A stretch of 34,422 nucleotides of DNA, taken from the NCBI GenBank assembly GCA_021828665.1, contig JAJZDH010000003.1, positions 1 through 34,422 on the forward strand, read 5' to 3'. A program made the position numbers and the translations under genes. The notes beneath the pieces were generated by a model. That model made no database searches, had not been told where the DNA came from, and worked only from the letters and a program-made list of their open reading frames with translations. This document shows, in pieces, positions 9,601-16,829 of the stretch. Within the stretch, counting starts at the first letter, position 1. Each line of letters opens with the position of its first letter. Origin of the DNA: Thermoplasmata archaeon. GTDB taxonomy: Archaea; Thermoplasmatota; Thermoplasmata; Lutacidiplasmatales; UBA184.

Positions 9601-10959
9601 ACCTCCGGCGACACCCGGTGGATCCTGCCGGGAACGTATTCGCTGGCGGTGACGACCGCCGCGGCGGACACGTTCGCCTTCTGGACCACGGCGGGCGGGG
9701 TCGGGGTGACCCCGGGCGGTCCCAGCGCCACCCTTTCCGTTTCGGGAGGGGGCACGATCTATGCGATCGGCGCCCCGTTCGTGGTGCGCAACGTCTCGGT
9801 GGCCCCGGCCGTGGTCGACGTGGGCCGGCCGATCCTCCTCGGGGCGGTCGCGACGGGGGCGGGGCCGTTCGCGTACGCGTGGTCCGGGGTCCCCGGCGGG
9901 TGTCCGACCGGCCCCCTCCGTTCCGGTGGAGTCTCCTGCACGCCGACGGTCCCGGGTACCTACGCCGTCCGGCTCACGGTCACCGATACGGAAGGGGCCT
10001 CCCTCGGCCTCGGCCCGTTCGGACTCACCGTCACGCCGCTTCCCCAGATCCAGCTCTTCTCGGCGAGCCCGTCGGCGTTCACCTTGGGCGTTTCCACGCT
10101 CCTCTCGGTCGTGACGGCGAACCCGCCCGGCGGGGTCCCTCCGCTCACCTTCGAGTATCCGGCGTTGCCGTCGGGGTGCGCCCCCGCGGACACCGCGGTG
10201 CTCGTCTGCACCCCCGACCGGGCCGGGAATTCCACGGTGACGGCCCGGGTGGTCGACGCCTCGGGCGCGGCTTCCGAGGCGAACCTCACGCTCGCCGTCG
10301 CCCCGCTTCCCCAGATTTCGTCGTTCGCCGCCTCCCGCCTGACGGTGACCGAGGGGGCGGTCACGAACCTCTCCGTCGCGTGGACCGGGGGGACGGGACC
10401 GTTGGGATGGGTCTACACCGACCTTCCGACCGGGTGCGTCTCGGAGGACGGGCCGCGCCTCGCCTGTTCTCCGAACGGCGCGGGGACCTTCTCGCCGACG
10501 GTCCGCGTCACCGACGCCGACGGCTTCGTGGCCGTCGCGACCCTTTCGCCCCTGGTGGTGAACCCGCCGCCGTCGATCCAATCGTTCGCGGCGAACCCGG
10601 ACCGGATCCCCCTCGGAAACACCACCGAGCTCACCGTCGCCGCCTCGGGAGGAACGGGGAACCTGAGCTACCGGTACACCGGTCTTCCCGGAGGATGCGG
10701 CCCGTCCGTCTCCCCGGCGCTCGCGTGCCGGCCCGCCGCGACGGGGAATTTCACCATCGGGGTGACCGTCACCGACGCCGACGGGATCGAGGCGGTCGCG
10801 TCGGTCCTCCTCGCCGTGACGACCCCCGTCCCGGCCTCCCCGACCCATGGCGGCGCCCCGGGCACCCCGTCGTGGGAGTGGGCGCTCCTGGGGGTCGCCG
10901 GGGTGGCGGCGCTCGCCGTCGGGATCGTGGTCGGGCTCCGGCGCCGCCGGGTCGCGTGA
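6601..10959 (+). CDS. large secreted/cell-surface protein: signal peptide, unassigned N-terminal domain, InlB-like W-rich repeats, four tandem Ig/PKD-like repeats, C-terminal TM anchor
   Basis: 1452-aa ORF. Signal VPWTIAVVVGMLVSGLGVAAGS; C-terminus WEWALLGVAGVAALAVGIVVGLRRRRVA; many N-x-S/T sequons; repeated FxxW and LPxGC...C motifs. Start could also be the internal GTG near 6679. Confidence 0.85.
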   Translation: MGASRTARGAPGRSRTRPDRPRRRAAVPWTIAVVVGMLVSGLGVAAGSGPGAATASSGSPADRPVAVGHRDATTPAVPGPTGRTPIDPPGPLAPGRSVSASATTGTTGVPPARFSSIRMGSFHLPGPHPQSWGDSAVPPGAPFAVGPVPSAPAGGPAASASENSSVFWSGHCAGLYPATGNATYYDGCVGHDEPGIQFYSPVPGSAGNITWNVTLPVDVGPSQNQSNLYVAVWFGMTLSDPLAWLDQCFLELQLYPDSSWSVPAVSGEWIGAAVAWQIEAATGYEDPCYYSPLYLHGLPTDGYFNMTGGDQLTVAMSGWENDPWGENISLIDRTQHTTSNLTLVDPYSNLPLDPAYSTNSYENGLQWTPGGEYPSVFAFETGHGRNPAYPTNTTFNYCAPGPPPATAANPDVPCPSYDPGSWSNDTAQPWRIEVPTFGTGTRTAPAAQVSFSQDLGGIDLDAGAPGCPGNLGSAYCSYPWYSYSCATHSFQFGATDYPGVSEDFGKYLEFATSAESNDLGFGYYPPTNFTIPTCGAASASVNLSIGGPSGGSVYFLSHDYGSAAVISGLAPGAYSLDALASGAVGFDRWAVTGALAVGSPTAAWTTLWVNGSGNLSASFQSSPPATVAVTFDDWGAAGSVAVLPSYLRITAGAALATAANGSSVALVPQIYGLLADAPPGYNFTHWAVNGSGAVIAASGLPTSWLLVDGAAARVTVTAWYAASSTFDSITVAVSGNGTVNLSGSSGSSFSETLRVGSYPVVADPGPGWSFQGWYAGGSAAIPDNGPSSNLTLENGSSYLYAYFGELPVAVLLEVAPAAGGTVSVIPGSFDGNNTTLELPVGTTSVGVRVATGYRFLGWTVNQSGAGWVESPGAAVSNFVVNRTVRLTADLVAAPLVTVSFRADPPAGGSIEFNFRTYGNGSQNTTANGSYALAFAPSPGYSEVGVGASGPLSVGSGVLQISGGGGVLTVDFQAIPPVPVAVTFVSEPVGAMFARIQGTAVTSGDTRWILPGTYSLAVTTAAADTFAFWTTAGGVGVTPGGPSATLSVSGGGTIYAIGAPFVVRNVSVAPAVVDVGRPILLGAVATGAGPFAYAWSGVPGGCPTGPLRSGGVSCTPTVPGTYAVRLTVTDTEGASLGLGPFGLTVTPLPQIQLFSASPSAFTLGVSTLLSVVTANPPGGVPPLTFEYPALPSGCAPADTAVLVCTPDRAGNSTVTARVVDASGAASEANLTLAVAPLPQISSFAASRLTVTEGAVTNLSVAWTGGTGPLGWVYTDLPTGCVSEDGPRLACSPNGAGTFSPTVRVTDADGFVAVATLSPLVVNPPPSIQSFAANPDRIPLGNTTELTVAASGGTGNLSYRYTGLPGGCGPSVSPALACRPAATGNFTIGVTVTDADGIEAVASVLLAVTTPVPASPTHGGAPGTPSWEWALLGVAGVAALAVGIVVGLRRRRVA
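9772..10821 (+). repeat. four tandem 87-89-aa Ig/PKD-like protein repeats, each with a conserved Cys pair
   Basis: Units at about 9772-10032, 10033-10299, 10300-10560 and 10561-10821. Shared PxPxIxxFxAxP, LPxGC...LxCxP and VxVTDADG motifs. Confidence 0.75.
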
Positions 10960-11049
10960 CCTCGGCCCCGGGACCGGCCGCCCGGGCGGGACCGCCGCCG
11001 TTCGGCGGCCGGCCCCGTGGCCGCCGATCGGTCCGCCCCCCGGGGACGG

Positions 11050-12072
11050 CTACGGAACGACGACCGTCCGGAAGCCGAGGCCCTGCCGGAGCCGCTCGGC
11101 CGCGCGACCGATCTCCTCGAGGGGCACGCGCCCGGTCACGACCGGCCCGAGCTCGATCCGTCCCGAGCGCACGAGCTCCACGACCCGCCGGTAGTCGGCG
11201 GGGCGGCATCCGAGCGAGCCCACGACGGTGTATTCGTGGAACATGACCCGGGGGGCGGGCAGGACCGCCGGCGCGGAGGAGTAGCCGAGGAGGCAAAGGC
11301 GCCCGCCGCGGCGCAGCAGGGAGAAGGCCATCTCGATCGTTTTCGGATGGCCCACCGCCTCGACGACCACGTCGGCCCCGTCGTGCCAGATCCGCCGGAG
11401 TTCCCGGGCCGGGTCCCCGGTCCGGGAGGGATTCACCGTCGCGGCGGCCCCGAGACGCCCCGCGACCTCGAGTTTCGCATCGCTCAAGTCGATGGCCACC
11501 ACCTCCGCGCCGGCCCGGTACGCGAACTGGACCACGTTGATGCCGACGCCGCCGCATCCGAGGACGGCGACCCGTTCGCCGGCCCGGACCTGCGCCCGGT
11601 GGACCACGGCGTGGTAGGGGGTGGTGAGCGCGTCGGAGATGACGGCGGCGAGCACCGGGTCGATCTCCCCGGGCAGGGCGACCAGGTCTTTCGCCGGCAC
11701 CACCACCATCTCCGCGAATCCCCCGTCCACGTGGTTGCCGACCATCTTCATCCCGGGGCAGATGTTCTCCCGCCCCGTCCGGCAAAAGTCGCATCGGCCG
11801 CAGGGGAGCACCGCCGGTACCAGCACCCGGTCGCCGGGGGCGACCCCCTCGACGCCGGGTCCCAGCGCATCGATCCGGCCCGAGATCTCGTGGCCGAGGA
11901 TGATCGGCGGCGGTTTCGCGGTGGCCACCCCGTGGTCCAGGTAGTGGAGATCGGTGTGGCAGAATCCGCAGGCGAGGACGGTCACCCGCACCTCGCCGGG
12001 ACCGGGTTCGGGCCGCCCGACCTCCTCCACCTGGAGACCCCGGGCCGGATCCCGGAGCACCGCCGCCCGCAC
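11050..12072 (-). CDS. had: zinc-dependent alcohol dehydrogenase, candidate 6-hydroxycyclohex-1-ene-1-carbonyl-CoA dehydrogenase
   Basis: VRAAVLRDPARGLQVEEVG...CGFCHTDLHYLDHG...ILGHEISG...CGRCDFCRTGRENIC...VLGCGGVGINVVQFAYRAGAEVVAID. MDR-ADH family is clear; the Had assignment rests on neighbouring bcr/oah genes. Confidence 0.65.
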   Translation of the reverse strand: MRAAVLRDPARGLQVEEVGRPEPGPGEVRVTVLACGFCHTDLHYLDHGVATAKPPPIILGHEISGRIDALGPGVEGVAPGDRVLVPAVLPCGRCDFCRTGRENICPGMKMVGNHVDGGFAEMVVVPAKDLVALPGEIDPVLAAVISDALTTPYHAVVHRAQVRAGERVAVLGCGGVGINVVQFAYRAGAEVVAIDLSDAKLEVAGRLGAAATVNPSRTGDPARELRRIWHDGADVVVEAVGHPKTIEMAFSLLRRGGRLCLLGYSSAPAVLPAPRVMFHEYTVVGSLGCRPADYRRVVELVRSGRIELGPVVTGRVPLEEIGRAAERLRQGLGFRTVVVP

Positions 12073-12680
12073 GATCGGTTCAACCTCCCCCGACGGAGCC
12101 GACCGGTGCCGGTCCGGGGAAGGGACGGCCGTTCCGTCCGTGGGGGAGGGGGCCCGGCGCCCGTCGGGGGCCCCCGGCGGGGGTCGGCGGCGCCCCAGCC
12201 GGCGGGCGTCCCGGCGCTCCCTCCCGACGCCGCGCGCCGGCGGCCGGACCCGGACCGCACGGGGACCGGCGCCCGGCCGGGAACCCTGGTGGGAGGATCT
12301 CCCGGCGGCCCCCCGCGATCCCGGGCGGCCACCTGCCGGGAACGCCCTCCGCCGCGGATCGGCCCGGGACGGCTCCGCGGAGGGGACCGGTCGCCCGTTC
12401 CCCGAAGGGAATCGACGCTCCGGGCCGGAGGCACCGGAGAGGGTGGGTCGTCCGAAGAGCCCCCCGGTCCGGGAGGTCCGGAGCTCGTCGACCGGCGGGC
12501 CCCCGGAAGTGGGCCGCGGACGGACGGGACGCCTCCGCCCTGCCGGAGGTCCCGGCGGGGCCGTGACGTCGCCGCCTATCGGACCCGGGATCCGGACGGC
12601 CCCCTCGGGCGTCGGGGTCCCGGGAACCGCCCCGTTCCCCCCCGCCCATCGGGCCCGCCTCCCGCACCGCTCCTCCGGGC

Positions 12681-13925
12681 TCAGGCGAACAGGATCGACT
12701 CGACGAAGGTCTCGAGCTGGAGACGGGACTGGTCGAGCGCCGAGGACCGTTCCTCGAACTCGAGGTGAAGGGACGGGATCTTCTCCCGGTCCAGGGCGGC
12801 CCGGTACAGGACGATGTCCTCGAGCGCCGGCTCGCAGAATTTCGCGGTCAGGAAGAGGACCGCCTGCGCCCCGGCCGCCGCGACCCTTCCGAGGATGGCC
12901 TCCCCCTTCGTCGTGGGGGTGGCCCGGACACCGATGTCCAGGGGGCTCTCGACGTAGGCGCGGGCGAGGTTCTCGAGCGGATCGCCGGTCGGGTCGACCG
13001 CCGGGTGCCACCGGTAAAGCTGCAGGAGCTCGTCGTCGACGACGTAGCAGCCCACCTGCTCGAGGAGATCGAGGAGATCGAGGGTCGGCTGCTCGCAGAA
13101 CGAACCCACGAGCAGCACCCGGACGGAGTCCTTGGGACGGGGCACCCGGTCCTCGACCGCGGCGCGCATCCGGCGCAGGAGCTCGAGGTGCACCTCGCGC
13201 GGGAGGAGCCCTCCCAGCCGCCGGACCAGGTACGACTCCGTGAGGGAGATCCGGGACGGGTCCCGCCGCTTGATCTCGGTCCAACGGGCGATCTCCGCCC
13301 GCTGCCGGTTGAACAGCTCGATGGAATCGGCCAACCGGTCGGGCCGGTACGGGGAGCCGCCGGCCGATTCCAGGACGCGGAGGAGGCGGCGGTACTCGGC
13401 GACCAGGAACGGCACGGTCGCCGCCGACCGGAAATTCTGGGGGAGGTGGAGCATGTGGGTGGCGGCGCCGGGCACCGCCCGGGGAAAGATCCCCTCCAGA
13501 TTGCGGCTGACGTCGCAGATGTACGGGAAGACGAACGCCCGGAACGGGGCGAGGCGGCCGGTCAGACCCATTTCGAGGGTGGACTTGCTGATGGAGCAGA
13601 GGAAGGATCCCAGCGCCGCGTCCGCGTGGCTGATCTCGATGGTCTCCCCGCCCCCGTGGAGCGCCACGGGCAGCATCCCCATCGCATGGATCAGTTCCTG
13701 CGGGGTGTAGACGGGGAAGCATCCGACGGCCGACCGGCCGGACCGGTTCCAGGCCCGCACGGTGGGCCAGGTCGCGTCGGCTAGGACGGCCCGGGCGAGC
13801 CGGTCGACGGCTTCGAGGGATGGGGCCCGGGCGAACTCTTCGAAGGAGTCGCTCACCTCGAGGGGCGGGGCGCCCTCGGGATCGGCGGCGGCGGCGGCCC
13901 CTTCGGAGGAGGCGCGGACGGCCAT
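12681..13925 (-). CDS. benzoyl-CoA reductase subunit, BcrC/BadD/BzdN-like (HgdB-type fold)
   Basis: GCFPVYTPQELIHAMGMLPVALHGG, FPYICDVSRN, LVGSFCEQPTLDLLDLLEQVGCYVVDDEL, FCEPALEDIVLYRAALDREKIPSLHLEFEERSSALDQSRLQLETFVESI. Conserved Cys in expected places. Confidence 0.82.
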   Translation of the reverse strand: MAVRASSEGAAAAADPEGAPPLEVSDSFEEFARAPSLEAVDRLARAVLADATWPTVRAWNRSGRSAVGCFPVYTPQELIHAMGMLPVALHGGGETIEISHADAALGSFLCSISKSTLEMGLTGRLAPFRAFVFPYICDVSRNLEGIFPRAVPGAATHMLHLPQNFRSAATVPFLVAEYRRLLRVLESAGGSPYRPDRLADSIELFNRQRAEIARWTEIKRRDPSRISLTESYLVRRLGGLLPREVHLELLRRMRAAVEDRVPRPKDSVRVLLVGSFCEQPTLDLLDLLEQVGCYVVDDELLQLYRWHPAVDPTGDPLENLARAYVESPLDIGVRATPTTKGEAILGRVAAAGAQAVLFLTAKFCEPALEDIVLYRAALDREKIPSLHLEFEERSSALDQSRLQLETFVESILFA

Positions 13926-13928
13926 GCC

Positions 13929-14747
13929 TCACCCCTCGACCGCGAGGACCGCGGGGGGCCGACCGCCGAGCTTCTCGAGCCGCGCGTGGCCCAGGATCGC
14001 CGCCCCGAGCGCGGCGGCGTGGTGGGCGCGGGGGTCGGCGACGACCGGCACCCCCGCCGTCCGGGAGAGCGCCTCGACCATGGCCTCGCTGTGGACCAGG
14101 CCGCCGACGAGCGCGACCTCCGGTTGGATTCCCGCATGACGCATCAGGATGTACGCCCGCTGCGCCAGCGACAGGAAGACCCCCATCAGGATGTCGGGGA
14201 GCGGGACCTCCTCGGCCACGCTGTTGATGATCTCCGTCTCGGCCAGGACGGCGCAGACGCTGGAGATCATCTTCGGGTGGGCCGCGGCGAGCGCCTTCGG
14301 CGCCATCTCCTCGAGCGGGACCTGGAGGTACTTCGCGCACCGGTCCACGAACCGGCCCGCCCCGGCGGCGCACTTCTCGTTCATCTTGAACCGGACGACC
14401 CGGCCGGACTCCGAGATGGACATCGCCCGGGAGGACTGGCTGCCGATGTCGACCACATGCCGGGTCCCGGGGTGGAGGAAGGCGGCGCCGCGGGCCGAGG
14501 CGGTGATATCGCTCACCTGCAGGTGGCGGTCGGGGTAGGCGTAGCGGGCCCCGCCGGTCGTGCAGAGGTAGTCGACCTCCCCCGGCAGCAGGTTGGCCTC
14601 CTCGACCATCGTTTCGAGGATCTTCCGGCCGGCCGCGACGGGGTTGCCCCGGGTCGGCAGGAGGGCGGTGGCGAGGATGCGGCGGCCCTCCTCGAGGAGG
14701 ACCCCTTTGGTGGAGCCGGAACCAAGGTCGAGGCCACCCGAGATCAT
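13929..14747 (-). CDS. benzoyl-CoA reductase ATPase/activator subunit, BcrA/BzdP-like (ASKHA family)
   Basis: GGLDLGSGSTKGVLLEEG, DIGSQSSRAM, MNEKCAAGAGRFVD, SSVCAVLAETEIIN, ALVGGLVHSEAMV. Two Cys expected to ligate the bridging [4Fe-4S] cluster. ATGA overlap with upstream gene. Confidence 0.85.
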   Translation of the reverse strand: MISGGLDLGSGSTKGVLLEEGRRILATALLPTRGNPVAAGRKILETMVEEANLLPGEVDYLCTTGGARYAYPDRHLQVSDITASARGAAFLHPGTRHVVDIGSQSSRAMSISESGRVVRFKMNEKCAAGAGRFVDRCAKYLQVPLEEMAPKALAAAHPKMISSVCAVLAETEIINSVAEEVPLPDILMGVFLSLAQRAYILMRHAGIQPEVALVGGLVHSEAMVEALSRTAGVPVVADPRAHHAAALGAAILGHARLEKLGGRPPAVLAVEG

Positions 14748-15532
14748 GCGGAGATCCCCTCCGTCCGCTCGCGGCCGTGGAGCGCCGCCCCGATCGCCCC
14801 CACGTACTGCGAGAGCGGGCTCACGTTGACCGGGAGCGCGAGACGCCGCTCCAGGGTCCGGACCATCCCCCCGTTCCGGGAGACGCCCCCCGTGAAGGTG
14901 ACCTCGGGCTCCACGCCGACCCGTTGCAGGAGCGAGAGCGAGCGGCCGACGATGCCGCCGTACAGGCCGGCGAGGATATCCGGCGGCTCCTTGCCCCGGG
15001 CCACGTAGGAGGCCACCTCGGACTCCGCGAAGACCGTGCAGGTGTTCGTCACCTTCACGGGGTGCCGGGCCCCCTCGGCGAGGGCCCCGATCTCGCTCAC
15101 ATCGAAACCGAGGGCGCCCGCGCACACATCGAGGAACCGGCCGGTCCCGGCGGCGCACTTGTCGTTCATCGCGAAATCCACCACCTCCCCGCGGGGGTCC
15201 ACCTTGATTGCCTTCGTGTCCTGGCCGCCGATGTCGAGGACGACCCGCGTGCCGGGGAAGAGGAAGTGGGCTCCCTTGGCGTGGCATCCGATCTCGGTCA
15301 CGGTGAACCGGCCGAAGGCGACCTTGAACCGGCCGTAGCCGGTCCCGGTGACCACCGCCACCTCGTGGCGTTCCCGGCCGGCCTCGGCCAGCGCCTGCGC
15401 CAGCGCCCGCTCGGCGTCCTTCACCAGTTCGACGCCGACGGGGGCCAGCGACTTGCCGACGATCCGGTCTCCCTCGAGGAGCACGCATTTCGCCGTCGTG
15501 GACCCGATGTCCACGCCCGCCACGAGCGTCAC
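14744..15532 (-). CDS. benzoyl-CoA reductase ATPase/activator subunit, BcrD/BzdQ-like (ASKHA family)
   Basis: VTLVAGVDIGSTTAKCVLLEGD, LDIGGQDTKAIKVD, MNDKCAAGTGRFLDVCA, NTCTVFAESEVASY, TFTGGVSRNGGMV. GTGA overlap with the bcrB-like gene. Confidence 0.88.
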   Translation of the reverse strand: MTLVAGVDIGSTTAKCVLLEGDRIVGKSLAPVGVELVKDAERALAQALAEAGRERHEVAVVTGTGYGRFKVAFGRFTVTEIGCHAKGAHFLFPGTRVVLDIGGQDTKAIKVDPRGEVVDFAMNDKCAAGTGRFLDVCAGALGFDVSEIGALAEGARHPVKVTNTCTVFAESEVASYVARGKEPPDILAGLYGGIVGRSLSLLQRVGVEPEVTFTGGVSRNGGMVRTLERRLALPVNVSPLSQYVGAIGAALHGRERTEGISA

Positions 15533-16809
15533 GGTGCCCCCCGCAGGGGTTCCGCCGCGCCCCCCCGGCGCCGATCGAGCGACTCGAAGAACGCATCCAT
15601 CCGGTTCTTGATCTGGGCGGGGGCGAAGTACCGTGGATCCTCGTGATCCGACTCGATGTAGAGCGTGGGGATCCCGAGGTCGTGGATCAGCCGGTCCCGC
15701 AGGTCGCCCTGGCCGGCGGTGAACGACCGGCAGGACTTGATGCCGTGGATGAGCACGGCATCGGCGGCGAACTCCCGGACGTACTCCTCGATGAGCTTGC
15801 GTCGCAGCGGCCACGACTGGTTCACGTACGCCCCGAGGGCGTATTCGGCGATGCTCTCGAGCGGGCGGGCCGGGTCGTGGAGGAACCCGCGGTCGAAGAG
15901 GCCGCCCACCTTCGGATAGGTGGCGGCCACCGACACCGCGCCCCACTTCCGGAAGAAGTCCCAGAAGGTCCGGTAGTTCGGGTACGGCGGCACCCCCTCG
16001 ACGACGAGGCGGACCTTCTCCTCCGGCACGGGGTAGGCGCCGGACCGGACCCGCTCGTCGACCTCGGCGTTCAACGTCGCGTAGAACCGGGCGGCCTCCT
16101 CGGTCCCGCGCAGGACATTGATGGGGAACATGTGGAACACGGCCTCGAAGTAGGCTTCGATGGGCGAGGGACGGCGCGCGCCGGAGGCCAGGTACCGGAC
16201 CCACCCCTCCTCGGCGGCCCGGGAGTGGGCCAGGGTGCGCCGCAACGACGCCGGGTCGAACCGCCGATCGGAGGCCTTCTCCAGGAAGGCGATGAATTCG
16301 TTCAGCTGGGCGACGATGTACCCGAGGTCCTCGGTGGGGGGCCGCTCGTCCCGGAGGTACGGGACGTCCAAGAGGAAGAGCGGGCAGCCGAACTTCTCGG
16401 CCAGCGCCTCCCACCACTTCACGTAGACGTAGCAGCCGGAGAAGCTGCAGACGAGGAGGTCGGGCGGCGGGATCCGGCCGAACGGCGTCTGGCCGCCGAG
16501 CTGCTGGAGCCCGAGATCGTTCTTGACGTATCCGCACACGTCGAGGCCGTACCCCTGCGCCTCGGCCTGGAGGATGTTGGGGAGCGAGACATGCTTGATG
16601 GCGCAGTTCAGGGCGACGATCTCGGGGAAGACCACCTCGTAGCCGAACGAACGGACGATCTCCGTGAGGTTGCCGCCCACCAGCATGTAGGCGACCGGCC
16701 GCTTCGCTCCCCCGGCCGTGGCGAGATCGGCGTAGTAGGCCTCGATCATCTCGCGTTGCCGGTCCCGCGCGGAGACCAGGAAGGAGGGCTCCTCGGTGGA
16801 TGCGCCCAT
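15529..16809 (-). CDS. benzoyl-CoA reductase subunit, BcrB/BadE/BzdO-like
   Basis: RDRQREMIEAYYADL...DVCGYVKNDLGL...PDLLVCSFSGCYVYVKWWEAL...RPSPIEAYFEAVFH...RGTEEAARFYATL...KVRLVVEGVPPYPNYRTFWDFFRKWGAVSVAATYPKVGGLFDRGFLHDP...GIKSCRSFTAGQ...IESDHEDPRYFAPAQIKNRMDAFFE; very similar to remembered BcrB sequences. Confidence 0.9.
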   Translation of the reverse strand: MGASTEEPSFLVSARDRQREMIEAYYADLATAGGAKRPVAYMLVGGNLTEIVRSFGYEVVFPEIVALNCAIKHVSLPNILQAEAQGYGLDVCGYVKNDLGLQQLGGQTPFGRIPPPDLLVCSFSGCYVYVKWWEALAEKFGCPLFLLDVPYLRDERPPTEDLGYIVAQLNEFIAFLEKASDRRFDPASLRRTLAHSRAAEEGWVRYLASGARRPSPIEAYFEAVFHMFPINVLRGTEEAARFYATLNAEVDERVRSGAYPVPEEKVRLVVEGVPPYPNYRTFWDFFRKWGAVSVAATYPKVGGLFDRGFLHDPARPLESIAEYALGAYVNQSWPLRRKLIEEYVREFAADAVLIHGIKSCRSFTAGQGDLRDRLIHDLGIPTLYIESDHEDPRYFAPAQIKNRMDAFFESLDRRRGGAAEPLRGAP

Positions 16810-16829
16810 CGATCCCCCCCTCGCCGGGA

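Noticed and set aside
6571-10848. 1425-aa antisense ORF opposite the surface protein
   Set aside because: Charged low-complexity translation (RDGGRHGEE...), a codon-bias artefact of the real plus-strand gene.
5928-11246. 1772-aa plus-strand ORF overlapping the crotonase and surface-protein genes
   Set aside because: Arg/Pro/Gly-rich translation with no domains; typical GC-rich shadow ORF out of frame with the convincing surface protein.
12080-12667. 195-aa minus ORF and other ORFs in the had-bcrC gap
   Set aside because: Low-complexity G/R/P/A translations with no recognisable domain or good start context; treated as intergenic.
12681-16809. Alternative reading of the bcr-like genes as a 2-hydroxyacyl-CoA dehydratase system (HgdABC type)
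   Set aside because: Not fully excluded, but two distinct ATPases, strong BcrB-like motifs and a neighbouring Oah/BamA favour benzoyl-CoA reductase. Phylogeny is needed.
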